DNA from: Okapia johnstoni
Lineage: Eukaryota; Chordata; Mammalia; Artiodactyla; Giraffidae
Direction: 5' to 3'
NCBI GenBank assembly: GCA_024291935.2
Contig: CM044308.1
Span: 120,244,501 to 120,308,500 of the forward strand
Length of the DNA: 64,000 nt
Made by a program: the position numbers and the translations under genes. Below, piece by piece: positions 25,313-36,990 of the stretch (position 1 is the stretch's first letter; every line of letters begins with the position of its first letter). Under the pieces are notes generated by a model. That model was given only the letters and a program-made list of their open reading frames with translations. It was not told the origin of the DNA and made no database searches.

Positions 25313-25860
25313 AAAATATACATCTTGGTGGAATTTTACAATGAACACACCCATGAAACTACAAGCAAGATCCAAACATAGAACATTACCAGAACTCCAG
25401 ACACCCCACTGCTGGCTCTCCTAGTAATTACTTCTTACCCCGAAACAACCACTACTATTGACTTCTACTACAATAGATGTAGCTTGCCTATTTTGAACTT
25501 CATATAAATGGAATTATAAAGTAGGTCCTCTGTTATTTCTGGCTTCTATAGGTGAACATTACTGTCCACATGATTCACACCTGCTGTTGAATGTGGCAGT
25601 AATCAATTTGTTGCCTTTGTAGTAATCTATTTATTCTACTCTTGGTGGACATTAGAGTTGCTTCTAGTATGGGGTTAAATAATACTTCTATGACTATTCT
25701 TGTATAAGTCTTTTGGAGCATCTTTCTGCTAGGTATAAATATACAAAATGGAACTGCTGTACTGTAGTGTATGCTTATGTAGATAGTGTCAAACACTTTT
25801 TGAAAGGGGTTTGTAACATACTATAAATTACTCTCAATATTGCTTCCATGTTGCCAATTC
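25313..25860 (-). mobile_element. Old L1 3' region fragment
   Basis: Reverse L1 words are AAACATAGAACATTACCAG, ACTCTTGGTGGACATTAGAG, TTGTATAAGTCTTTTGGAG and AATGGAACTGCTGTACT. The BOV-A2 at 25022-25300 and the BovB at 25925-27321 are both inserted next to or into it. It is highly diverged. Confidence 0.7.
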
Positions 25861-25924
25861 ACAATAAATCTCAATTGAAAAAAAAAAAATCTAAACTTTT
25901 TTCCTCTCCTACAGATGATCCTAA

Positions 25925-27321
25925 GTGCTGCACTCAATATGCCGACAAATTTGGAAAACTCAGCAGTGGCCACAGGACTGGAAAAGGTCAGTTTTCATTC
26001 CAATCCCTAAGAAAGGCAATGCCAAAGAATGCTCAAACTACCACACAATTGCACTCATCTCACATGCTAGTAAAGTAATGCTCAAAATTCTCTAAGCCAG
26101 GCTTCAACAATAAGTGAACAGTGAACTTCCAGATATTCAAGCTGGATTTAGAAAAGGCAAAGGAACCAGAGATCAAATTGCCAACATCCGTTGGATCATC
26201 AAAAAAGCAAGAGAGTTCCAGAAAAACATCTATTTCTGCAATATTGATTATGCCAAAGCCTTTGACTGTGTGGATCACAATAAATTGTGGAAAATTCTGA
26301 AAGAGATGGGAATAACAGACCACCTGACCTGCCTCTTGAGAAATCTGTATGCAGGTTAGGAAGCAACAGTTAGAAATGGACATGGAACAACAGACTGGTT
26401 CTAAATAGGGAAAGAAGTACATCAAGGCTGTATATTGTCACCCTGCTTATTTAACTTATACGCAGAGTACATCATGAGAAACCCTGGGCTGGAAGAAGCA
26501 CAAGCTGGAATCAAGATTGCCAGGAGAAATATCAATAACCTCAGATATGTAGATGACACCACCCTTACGGAAGAAAGTGAAGAAGAACTAAAGAGCCTTT
26601 TGATGAAAGTGAAAGAAAAGAGTGAAAAAGTTGGCTTAAAGCTCAACATTCAGAAAATGAAGATCATGGGATCCAGTCTCATCACTTCATGGCAAATAGA
26701 TGGGGAAACAGTGGTAGACTTTATTTTTTTGACTCCAAAATCACTGCAGATGGTAACTGCAGCCATGAAATTAAAAGATGCTTACTCCTTAGAAGGAAAG
26801 TTGTGACCAACCTAGACAGCATATTAAAAAGCAGAGACATTACTTTGCCAACAAAGGTCCTTCTGGTCAAGGCTATGGTTTTTCCAGCAGTCAGGTATGG
26901 ATGTCAGAGTTGGACTATAAAGAAAGCTGAGTGCTGAAGAATTGATGCTTTTGAACTGTGGTGTTGGAGAAGACTCTTGAGAGTCCCTTGGACTGCAAGG
27001 AGATCCAACCAGTCAATCGTAAAGGAGATCAGTCCTGAGTATTCACTGGAAGGACTGATGTTGAAGCTGAAACTCTAATCCTTCGGCCACCTGATGTGAA
27101 GAACTGACTCATTGGAAAAGACCCTGATGCTGGGAAAGACTGAAGGTGGGAGGAGAAGGGGATGACAGAGGATTAGATGGTAGGATGGCATCACCGACTC
27201 GATGAACATGAGTTTGGGTAAACTCCGGGAGTTGGTGATGGACAGGAAAACCTGGCGTGCTGCAGTCCATGGGGTCGCAAAGAGTCAGACACGACTGAGC
27301 AACTGAACTGAACTGGACTGA
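25925..27321 (+). mobile_element. 5'-truncated BovB LINE with 14-bp target-site duplication
   Basis: About 1.4 kb covers the RT C-terminal half and C-terminal domain of BovB ORF2. Recognisable blocks are YAKAFDCVDHNKLW (RT motif A region, about 26250-26290), RYVDDTTL at about 26543-26566 (the catalytic YADD changed to YVDD), and downstream [19 protein letters not shown]. It ends in ACTGAACTGAACTGG. ACAGATGATCCTAA (25911-25924) and ACAGATGACCCTAA (27322-27335) flank it with one mismatch. Stops and frameshifts split the frame, so no functional protein is made. Confidence 0.93.
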
Positions 27322-27554
27322 ACAGATGACCCTAATGAATCTGTGGTAGTTAGGAGCTTTGATAACACAAACATATTAAGGTTGAATAAATTCAAGCACA
27401 AAAAGAGAAGAAAAGCTTTAAATGCTGAGTTTTGGGAAAAATACATGTAGCTTTTACTACTCACACAGAATTTTAGAAGACAAAATTAGAATCTTTTTAA
27501 AAAACCAAAATTCTTATTTAAAAGCAATTAAATTCAACCCATTAGTGTTGGTAA

Positions 27555-27720
27555 CTAAATATATATATATCAAATATATATGAAATATATGCAACATCAA
27601 ATGATAGAACACCAACTATGTTGTTTTGTTCTATCATTTATATATATATAAATGTACATTATATATATATACATTTATAAAATATGCATTTATATATATA
27701 TATATACAGTATATGCATGC
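27555..27720. repeat. (AT)n-rich tract with a short hairpin
   Basis: ATATATATAT runs at about 27560-27590 and 27640-27710 enclose an exact inverted repeat: AAATGATAGAAC at 27599-27610 and GTTCTATCATTT at 27628-27639. It looks like an expanded AT microsatellite next to a fossil repeat. Confidence 0.75.
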
Positions 27721-27744
27721 AGTGTAGTAAAGATGAAGACACTG

Positions 27745-28110
27745 TGTTTAACCATTAATTCAACAAACGTTTAGTACATGCCAAACACATGGAGCAACAG
27801 ATACACTGAATTAAATTGATAATCTGGATCCTCACAGAGCTCACAGTCTAATGGGAGGAGACAAAAACCAAAGAATGGGGTGGCAGGTAAGTTGTAATTT
27901 TAAATATGATAGCTGAAGAAGGACTGAGGAGAAAAGGTGATGTTTGATTAAAAACCTAAAGGAGGTGAGGGAATAAGCCAGGTTAAGAATGTAGAGGAAG
28001 AAAGTTCCAGCAAGTTTTTTCCCTTGAGAGAGAGAGAGAAATAATCTAGTGTGTATGTGGGTGGTGGGTTGCAACTGGCAGAAATGTGGAAAGAAATGAA
28101 GACTCGGGAA
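27745..28110 (+). repeat. Ancient mammalian interspersed repeat (unassigned family)
   Basis: AATTCAACAAACGTTTAGTA, CATGCCAAACAC, CCTCACAGAGCTCACAGTCT, then GAGGTGAGGGAATAAGCCAG and AGAAAGTTCCAGCAAG follow the order of the same fossil family as 545-867 and 36360-37420. Confidence 0.5.
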
Positions 28111-28376
28111 GCCTACAATGACGAGGAAAGCATGAAAAACAAAAAAAAGTGCTTAGAGAAACAGAATATACGAACACCAATTCTACAGACTTGGTGCAGC
28201 ATCAAATGATAGAGCACCAACTATGTCGTGTCCAAACGTCCCTTAGCCACAATTTCTTCATCTTTTCTGCAAAATGATGATAAATAATATCTATCACCAT
28301 GATAATTAAGAGATAAAACTGATTATGGGACAAAATTGTTTACACTGATATTACTATCAAGAAAAAAAACCTGCAT

Positions 28377-28587
28377 GCGTGTGTGCTAAGTCACTTCAGC
28401 CCTGTCTGACTGTATGACACTATGGACTGTAGCTTGCCAGGTTTCTCTGTCCATGGGATTCTCCAGGCAAGAACATGGGAGTGGGGTGCCATTTCCTTCT
28501 CCAGGGGATCTTCCCGACCCAGGGATCGAACCTGGGTCTTCTGTGTTGCAGGCAGATACTTTACCATCTGAGCCACCAGGGAAGCCC
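28377..28587 (-). mobile_element. Bov-tA SINE
   Basis: This is a reversed Bov-tA: GTGTGCTAAGTCACTTCAGC at the left, TGCCATTTCCTTCTCCAGGG in the centre, and head CTGAGCCACCAGGGAAGCCC at the right. Confidence 0.92.
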
Positions 28588-28786
28588 ACTTATCTTAAAA
28601 CTTATCTTAAAACTCACAAATCAACTACTGGGTGGGCTAGGAGGAAGAAGAGCTGGAAGAAGTAAGGTTTTAGGAGGCTTTCTTAGGGGCTTACCCTCAG
28701 CATTTGTTAACATTTTCAGATAAAAAATAGAGAACCTTTTCTGGAAGTTCCAGGTAACCATTCAGAGCTTTTTCCTCCCAGTCCTA

Positions 28787-29650
28787 TCAGTTCAGTTCAG
28801 TTCAGTCGCTCAGCCATGTCCAACTCTTTGCATCCCCATGAATTGCAGCACACCAGGCCTCCCTGTCCATCACCAACTCCCGGAGTTTACGCAAACCCAC
28901 GTCCATCGAGTCGGTGATGCCATCCAACCATCTCATCCTCTGTCGTCCCCTTCTCTTCCTGTCCCCAGTCCCTCCCCCAGCATTAGGGTCTTTTCCAGTG
29001 AGTCAACTCTTCGCATGAGGTGGCCAAAGTATTGGGGTTTCAGCTTCAACATCAGTCCTTCCAATGAACACCCAGGACTGATCTCCTTTAGGATGGACTG
29101 GTTGGATCTTTTTGCAGTCCAAGGGACTCTCAAGAATCTTCTCCAATACCACAGTTCAAAAGCATCAATTCTTCGGCGCTCAGGTTTCTTCACTTTCCAA
29201 CTCTCACATCCTTACCTGACTACTGGAAAAACCATAGCCTTGACCAGTCGGATCTTTGTTGGCAAAGTAATGTCTCTGCTTTTAAATATGCTATCTAGGT
29301 CGGCCATAACCTTCCTTCCAAGGAGTAAGCGTCTTTTAATTTCATGGCTGCAATCACCATCAGCAGTGATTTTGGAGCCCAAAAAATAAAGTCTGACACT
29401 GTCTCCGCTGTTTCCCCATCTATTTCCCATGAAGTGATGGGACCAGATGCCATGATCTTAGTTTTCTGAACGTTGAGCTTTAAGCCAACTTTTTCACTCT
29501 CTTCTTTCACTTTCATCAAGAGGCTCTTCAGTTCTTCTTCGCTTTCTGCCATAAGGGTGGTGTCATCTGCATATCTGAGGTTATTGATAGATTTCCCGGC
29601 AATCTTGATTCCAGCTTGTGTCTTCAGCCCATCACTCATATGTATGGTGA
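28787..29650 (-). mobile_element. 5'-truncated BovB LINE
   Basis: Minus-strand reading gives RYADDTTLMAESEEELKSLL (RT motif with intact YADD), [38 protein letters not shown] and [14 protein letters not shown]. It ends in the BovB 3' end at 28787 (GTTCAGTTCAGTTCAG reversed). It covers about 860 bp with only a few lesions, and is 5'-truncated near 29640. It faces head-to-head with the BovB at 29655-30242. Confidence 0.93.
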
Positions 29651-29654
29651 AGTC

Positions 29655-30242
29655 TAAGCCATGAAATTAAAAGATTGACTTGCTCCTTGGAAACCAGTCT
29701 GTTGCTATGACAAACCTAGCCAGTGTATTAAAAAGCAAAAAGTGACGTCACTTTGGGCCAAAAAAGGTCTGTATAAATCAAAGCTATGGTTTCCCAGGTA
29801 TTAAAAAGCAAAGACGCACTTTGCAACAAAGGTGTATAGTCGCTATGTTTCCCAGAGTAGTTGTTGTACCATAAAGAAGGCTGAATGCTTTCAAATTGAT
29901 GCTTTCGAATTGTGGTGCTGGGGCCTTGGAATGCAAAATCAAGCCAGTCAATCCTAAAGGAAATCAACCCTGAATATTCACTGGAAGGACTGATGCTGAA
30001 GCTGAAGCTCCAATACTTTGTGTGAAGAGGTGACTCATTGGAAAAGATCCGGATGCTGGGAAAGACTAAAGGCAAAAGGAAAAGGGGGTGGCAGAGGATG
30101 AGATGGTTGGATGGCATCAGTGGACTCAATGGATATGAATTTGAGCAAACTCTGTGAGATAGTGAAGAACAGAGGAGACTGACACGCTGCAGTCCATGGC
30201 GTCACAAAGAATCAGACCTGACTTAGATACTGAACAGCAACA
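29655..30242 (+). mobile_element. Diverged BovB LINE 3' part with internal duplication
   Basis: It holds BovB blocks from GCCATGAAATTAAAAGATTG to CAGTCCATGGCGTCACAAAG. A local repeat of GTATTAAAAAGCAAA at about 29727 and 29799 and several deletions make it more decayed than its inverted neighbour, suggesting an older insertion. There is no open frame of note. Confidence 0.85.
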
Positions 30243-31079
30243 ACGTAGTCCAAGTTATCAGCAGTAAAACCGGCCAGTATCTGCTGCTTTCTTTTCCTCT
30301 CTCTATCCCTGCTTAGATTTCTGTTGAAATGAAACCATATGGTGATTTTTAGGAAGGCAGGCAGGCATCCACTCCTATCAGTGCCTGCCGGCCTTTACTT
30401 GAAATAACAATGAACACTGTCGCCCAAGAAGAACAACAGTGCCCTAGACATTCAGGGAAAATGTCTGAGTATGCAAGATTTATTAGAAATGACACATTAC
30501 ACAAGTAATGCATTTTTCTTTTCTTCTCTTTTTCCTGTCTGAAGCCAGTATCTCCTCATGTGATCTCCTCATGTCTCACCAGAAAGGGTATTTACCAAAT
30601 CTTATTTGATGCTAGAGAGGGGGAAAAAAAAAAAAATCACCCTCTATTTTTAGCATTTATAATTGATTGTATTTTGGTTACAAGTAACTAATAAATAACT
30701 TTTATTTCCAGATTCAAACTGGAATTTAAAAAACAAAAATCATATGACAATCTGCTGTGTATGTAAGAACAAGAAAATGAGTCTGTGAATGAAGAAGAAA
30801 AAAGTAAAAATGGTTGAGATGAACTTAAACATGCAAAGCTATGAAGACCCTGTCAGGGACAGGAAATTTAAAGACTGAAAACAAAGGATAAAGAGAAATG
30901 GGATCATCTCTATGATGAAAATGCAAATAGGAGGATTCTTTCCTAAGACAGAATCAATCACCCCACTAAACAAGTTTATAAATGGTCCTGGAAAAAGGAA
31001 CAGAGCTTAAGTTCCAAATCTATAGTTGAAATTAGAATTTTAAGGTAGGAAGTGCCAAAATCATGGCAATAAATTTAAG

Positions 31080-31800
31080 GATCATGTAAACTTGAGGAGG
31101 AAACATGGCAGGTAAGTTTCAAAGTGGACAACAGTAGGATAACACATTTAGGGATTATTTAAATATAAAATGACGGATTACGAAAGTTTTAAGTTATGAA
31201 CAAAGGAAAGGGAACTGGGAGTGGTCTCCCAAGTAAACAGTGTATTAAAGTAAACAATTTATTTAAAAAATTAGCAAAATGCATTTGTAGAAATCTGAAA
31301 ATACACAAATATATTAATAGTAAAAAATCATGTGCAGTTCTGACAACTTCATGTTAGAAAAGATATAAAAGAATTAGATAAAGATATATGGGGGAATTAA
31401 AATGATCAAAGAGTTTGGGGGATATTAGATACAAAAAGTAAACAATTGTTTTCTCTAGAAAGGCTGAAAAGGTAACTGACATTTCTAAGTTATGAAAAGA
31501 GAAAAAAAAAAAAAAAGAGGATGAAAATTTATGAAAAAAGGAAACGGGAAGTGTTTAAAAAAAAACTTACAATACTAGAATGAAGGTGGCACCCTTTAGA
31601 ACATGAAACATGGAAATTTAAAACAAATTAATGGAAGCACAGATTTAAATAACAGATTTAAATAACTTTCTTAAGTCTTTACCTCAAGAAGTAGTAAAAA
31701 TATAAGTTTTTGTAAGTTTTGATAAATCATTGGATGAAGACCCTTATCAGGGAATGTGGAGAAACAAGTCTATAGAGTACATGCCTACTTTTGAGGGGAG
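31080..31800 (+). repeat. Possible CR1/L3-type LINE fossil
   Basis: GTGCAGTTCTGACAACTTCA, AAAAGAATTAGATAAAG, TCTAGAAAGGCTGAAAAG and a late GATAAATCATTGGATGAAGA occur in the order expected for the 3' half of mammalian CR1/L3 elements. Very diverged; the call rests on pattern memory. Confidence 0.4.
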
Positions 31801-34059
31801 AAATGAATTAATGACCATGCCCACTTCCACCTAACTCTTTAGTTTAAGAGCAGGATAGTCATGTTGTTACATTGTAAGGCCCAAGACAGGAAAATGGGAA
31901 GAACACTCTACCAAGAAAAATTTCCTTAGATACTCATCAAGAAAGAACTACAGATCTATTATGATAAACCAAGAACCTTGACTAATTAGAAACAAAAACA
32001 CCTTTTGAAATAGGAAATGAGCAGTCCATGTCTTGAATTAATTCTGATCTTAGGCCAGAATTCCTAAGAGCATTGAGCAGATACAACAGAGGGTGGGTTT
32101 GTATTTAGTGTATTACTGATTTGCAAACCCATGAGCAAAAGCACAGTATACATGAAGTCTGTCAGTCCAAGTTTCAATGAAAGGGGCCTTTCTAAAGGCA
32201 CTCTACAAAAGGTCTTTGAAACACAAACCTGAATCAAATCTTTACATTAGTTTAACAAAGGTAACCTGATGCCTGTTCACTGCTCGTCCCCCCACCCCAT
32301 ATCTGTAAACAGGTGTGCAAATGAGAACAAAGCAGACATATAACAAAATTATATTTTTCTCCAGTGTTTAAAAATTTAAAGCAAACTAACAAGAAAAATC
32401 TTAAACATTACTCCTTGCGCTTTGAAAATGACTGTGTTAACCTCTATTTTCATTTTTAAATCATCTAATTTCAACTAGAATTGCCTGTTCTTCAAAACAT
32501 ATGTTTCTCTTCTAGAATGTAAACAATGTTAAACTTCCATTATTCTGTAGTAGTCTTTCCTGTGAGAAATAATTAGCTCAAAATTTTCCATCATGTTCTT
32601 TTCCCTAAATTAATTTTGTTACAAAAAAGGGTAAGCAAAATAAAAATGATTTTTGGAGGTTTAATTTAAATGTATTTATTAAATTTTATTTAAAATAAAA
32701 GTCTGCCCAAGATGAAGTGATTAAATACAGAAATGAACAGATAAAAACAAACAGATTTAGGAATGCACAATGAGCAGACAAGTTTCCCAGTGGCCATTCA
32801 TTCGGCAGTTTGTGTCAAACTGCAACTCTCTTTCCTGTTAATACCACTCTAAGAATGGGTTAAAGAAACAGAAGAGTCAGAAAAGGAAGAAAGATCAAAA
32901 GTCTGGGAGTGGAATGGAGAGAGAAGAATTCAAAATAAAGTGAAACCTTCCTGAGAAAGCAAATAAAATGAGGCATTAAGAATTCCACCATAACTATGCT
33001 ACATGTGCTTAAAAACTACAACTACATAACTATTTTAAGTGCTACCTTTTCTTGTTGAACCAAATGTAAGTGACCTTTATGTACCAAAAGCTAACTGTGC
33101 TAGTAGTCGCAATATCCTGCAACAGAATCCTTCAAAAGAGACCACTTGGAATTGCTTAATCTTGATGGTACTTAGTGGTAAAATCATGAGCCAGCTCTGA
33201 AAGAAGATCTAGCAGGCCTGCCTTTTCATAAACTTAACGTTGTTGGGTGTGGTTGGTTGATTGTGAAAAGAGAAACTACAATAAGCCTTGGTAGCTTTGA
33301 CACAGCCTTTAAATGATAAAATAAATGGATTTAACATGTGTTCTAATGTTTATTATGGTAAAGTTGATCAGTTTAACCCTTTGCAAACAACCAAGGGATC
33401 TTGAAAGCAGGAAGCTTTTCTGTGGAACTCCTGACGCAACACAAACCATAGCAGTTACTGCAAAGCTTAATGCAAACCCTCTAGAGTCCACGTTGACAAA
33501 TTCTTTAACAAGCCCTGTGGTTACAGGGAAGCTGGTTTCACTCTGACTCACTCCTACTCAAACAGTTTACTGGAAATGAAGGGGAGGGGGAATTTTCAGA
33601 GAAGTCATGTGATGGCCAGACAAACCACAGCCAGTAAAGGTTCAACAGAGTCAAAAACAGGTCCCAGCAACAACCGACACCCCGAGTGTTCAACTGGCAC
33701 TAAATTATATGAAAATGAGTCCTGTTGGGTTTCTGATCATCCACACCATGAAGTCTCTCATAAATCTCTGTATATATTATAAAAGAACAGATACTTCACA
33801 GAGGGAAAAACCAGCAGGCATTGACATGGTCTGTGCAACTACAAACACTTCATAGGAAAATGTGCTTAACAAAGGAATGTTAAAGCACTTCAGTGAGTGT
33901 GTAAATAATCATTATTAAATGCTTTCCCATTGTCTCTAACCTCAAATGATCAAACATATATTCTATCATTAGCAAAAAAAAGTAAAATTAAAAAACCCTT
34001 TAAGTATCACCTTGTACTTTGAGGGGATGTTAACTGACTACATTATACTATCTTGTAAT

Positions 34060-34170
34060 GACCTACGATGGAAAAGAATCTAAAAAAGTGTGTATACACA
34101 CACACATAAAACTAAATCACTCTGCTGTACACTGAAACACTGTAAATCAACTATACTTCAATATTAAAAA
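34060..34170 (+). repeat. L1 3' UTR end fragment
   Basis: AATGACCTACGATGGAAAAG, ACTAAATCACTCTGCTGTAC and AATCAACTATACTTCAATAT are the L1 3' tail, with a CA run inside. Confidence 0.75.
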
Positions 34171-35157
34171 ACTATATTACTCAGTATTCAAAAAAAGAGG
34201 GAACATTACAACTTATGACCTTTTTTGGTTCTTAAGTTACGTGTTTTCACTAAATGAAGTAATGTAAATAACCTGAAATCTCTGAATAGGATACAGATCT
34301 TATTAAGTCAAAAAAGGGTATTTTTAGCCTCACATATGTTTAATACACACTATTAAAAGATACCAGTATTTAAACTTAACTTGGGGACTTAGTTTCAATA
34401 AATCAGACTAAGTGTAAGTGGCAAGTATTAATTAATTTAAATACTGCTGTCTTAAACAGAAGCTAAGAAAAGCTCCCTTAAAATAAAATCAAATCCAGAA
34501 ACTACAAAACAGCTTTTGAGGAACTACTTAATCTAAGGTGATGTACAGACTCACGAATTATACCCAATAAAAAGACAAGCTAACCACGATAAATATGGAG
34601 GGGAATACTGTATTCTTTTAAAAGATGAAGTTCTAAGAAATTTAAATTTCTTATTTCTAATTCAATTCTCAATTTTCTATAGTGACAGGAATAAGAAATG
34701 GCAACTTTCACAGTCAGCAACCTAATATCTTGCGAAAAAGAATCCAAGCAGCTAGGTCACTTGGACAGATGTCGTTTAGGAGAGCAAATTTATTCAAACC
34801 ATATTCTTCTAAGTAAATATGTACAACATTCCTACCCTATTGTGTAAGTTTTAAACAGAAATACCACAATCACCCCCATGTTCCCATTCCCCATTACTTC
34901 AATAACCCTGGCTGACCTAACCTTTTAGGGTACATGAAACAAATAAGTTTTTATTTTTTTCTAAAACTCTTTTATTTCAAATGTCTTTAATTTTTATTTC
35001 CTTTGGTTATGCAGCTTATAGAATAAACAAGTCACCATGATAACCTTCATTTTTTTTCCCTAAAGCACAGAACTTTACAAGCTTTGTTTTACTAAATGTG
35101 AATTAAAAATTATGTCATTTAACTTAATGATGTCTACTTCAACTCTCGCCTTCAGAT

Positions 35158-35273
35158 GACTTTTTTTTTTTTGGCTGCACCACGTGGCAAGTGAAACTTC
35201 CGTGACCAGGAATCAACTTCATGCCCCACTGCGGTGGAAGTGTGGAGTCTTAACTGGACCACCAGGGAAGTCC
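35158..35273 (-). mobile_element. CHR-type SINE, short
   Basis: A T-run at the left (reversed tail) is followed by TTGGCTGCACCACGTGGCAA and a head ending GACCACCAGGGAAGTCC. Near-identical TCAGATGAC and TCAGATAAAC flank it, a probable target-site duplication with decay. It lies 170 bp 5' of the RPS3A pseudogene. Confidence 0.8.
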
Positions 35274-35440
35274 TCAGATAAACTTTTTTTTTAAATGAAA
35301 GATTCTTTAAATTCTATAGTGCTTTGTAATCAGATGATTATTAAACTCAAAGGTGGAAAACAATTAAATCTTTATGTAAGAGGATTTCTATGTTGAAAAA
35401 TATTTTATATTTTATTTTGTGGTGGAATAAGATTAAATGC

Positions 35441-36262
35441 TCCCTTTTGACTGAGCAGCAACATGGCAGTCTGCCAGAATAAGCACCTTACAAAAGGTAG
35501 CAAAAAGGGAGACTAGAGGAAAAGTGGTTGATCCATGTTCTAAGAAAAACTGGAATAATGTGAAAGCACCAACTATGTCCAACATAAAAATACTGGAAAA
35601 ACTGGTCATGAGAACTCAAGGAACCAAAATTGCATTAGACAGCAAGGGTCATGTTTCTGAAGTGAGCTTAGCTAATTTGCAGAATGATGAAGTTGCATTT
35701 AGAAAATTCAAGCTAATTACTGAGGATGTTTAGGGCAAAAATTAGCTAATTTTCATGGCACGGGTCCTGCTTGTGACAAAATGTGTTCCATGGTCAAAAA
35801 ACGGCAGCCCATGAATAAAGTTCACGTTGATGTCAAGATTACCGATGGTGACGAGCTTCATCTACGTTCTGCTGGTTTTACTGAAAAGCACAACAACCAG
35901 ATTTGGAAAACCTCACACTCAGCACCAACAGATCTGCCAAAACCAGAGGATGACTTGAAAGAACTTGTCAATAAACTGATTCCAGACAGCACTGGAAAAG
36001 ACATGGAAAACGCTTGTGAATCTATTTATCTGCTCTATGATGTTTTTGTTAGAAAAGTAAAAGTGCTTTTTCCCCAAGTTTGAATTGAGAAAACTCATGT
36101 TTCATGATGAAGGTAGTAATTTTGGAAAAGTGACTGGGAAAGAGACAGGGGCTAAAGTTGAACAAGCGGATGGATATCAGTTACCAGTCTAGAAATCTGT
36201 ATAAAACTCAGACTTGTAAGAGTGACAATAAAAAATCTTATTTGTGATGCTAATAAAAAAGT
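35441..36262 (+). pseudogene. RPS3A: RPS3A processed pseudogene (ribosomal protein eS1)
   Basis: An intronless copy of the mRNA for ribosomal protein S3A lies antisense to VMP1. It has a short 5' UTR (CCCTTTTGACTGAGCAGC), an ATG at 35463, and sequence encoding recognisable blocks such as [55 protein letters not shown] and a relic of the C-terminus. An AATAAA is at 36227 and an A-rich end is near 36252. It is dead. There is a stop at 35514-35516 and a frameshift near 35520. Gln codons became TAG at 35731-35733 and 36190-36192. Further frameshifts lie between 35733 and 35781 and after about 36050, and about a dozen codons are missing in the middle. Absence of introns and the relic A-rich tail fit L1-mediated retroposition. 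Identity is secure; ends are approximate. Confidence 0.92.
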
Positions 36263-36529
36263 ATAAGTAATAAATGAACATGTTTCATGTAATTGTACAT
36301 TTTCTCTCTTAACTGATATTTCTAGTTCATTCAAAGAATCTACCACTTGAGTAGTATGTGCAAGACCATGCAGGTGCTGCCAAAAATACTTCTTTTGTGG
36401 TCTCCTCTCATGGAGCTTATAAGCTCCTGGGTAAGAAGAGAAAAGCCTAAAAGTAGTTCTAAAAGAAGGCAGAAAGTGACATAAGAAAGATATAGCAAGA
36501 GATGATTTTCAGGGAATGGGAAGATTTTT

Positions 36530-36990
36530 TTTTTTAAACACCTGCCCCTTTCCCACTCCAGTACTCTTGCCTGGAAAATCCCATGGACAGAGGAGCCTGG
36601 TGGGCTACAGTCCATGGGGTCGATAAGATTCAGACACCAATGAGCAACTTCACTTTCACTTTTCACTTTCATGCATTGGAGAAGGAAATGGCAACCCACT
36701 CCAGTGTTCTTGCCTGGAGAATCCCAGGGACGGCAGAGCCTGGTGGGCTGCCGTCTATGGGGTCGCACAGAGTTGGACACGACTGAAGCAACTTAGCAGC
36801 AGCAGCAGCAGCCCCTTTTCCGGTGGATAATGCTGCTAATTGTACCATTTAGGGAGAAAATTCACAACTTTGGGCTGATCCAGGAAAAGCTGGCCTGGAT
36901 AACTATGCAGCAGTATGTGAATGAGTTAAGGATCACCCCCTTTCTCAGAATCCTGAGGCCTTCTTACTAGTCGGGTCAGACTACAACCTG
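36530..36990 (-). mobile_element. Retrocopy-like insertion of unknown source, carrying a nested BOV-A2
   Basis: The block is flanked by exact 15-bp repeats AATGGGAAGATTTTT (36515-36529 and 36991-37005). At its left end is a T-run, i.e. a minus-strand poly(A) tail, as for an L1-mobilised RNA. Without the BOV-A2, about 195 bp remain (mainly 36819-36990) that I cannot match to a repeat or gene. No long open frame survives on the minus strand. Source unknown. Confidence 0.5.
36552..36810 (+). mobile_element. BOV-A2 dimeric SINE, slightly 5'-truncated
   Basis: It starts CCACTCCAGTACTCTTGCCT (missing the first about 17 bp), has both monomers and an (AGC)n tail. GCCCCTTT flanks it at 36544-36551 and 36811-36818. 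It sits inside the insertion 36530-36990. Confidence 0.9.

Noticed and set aside
28838..29389. 183-codon open frame on the plus strand
   Set aside because: It is the antisense shadow of the minus-strand BovB.
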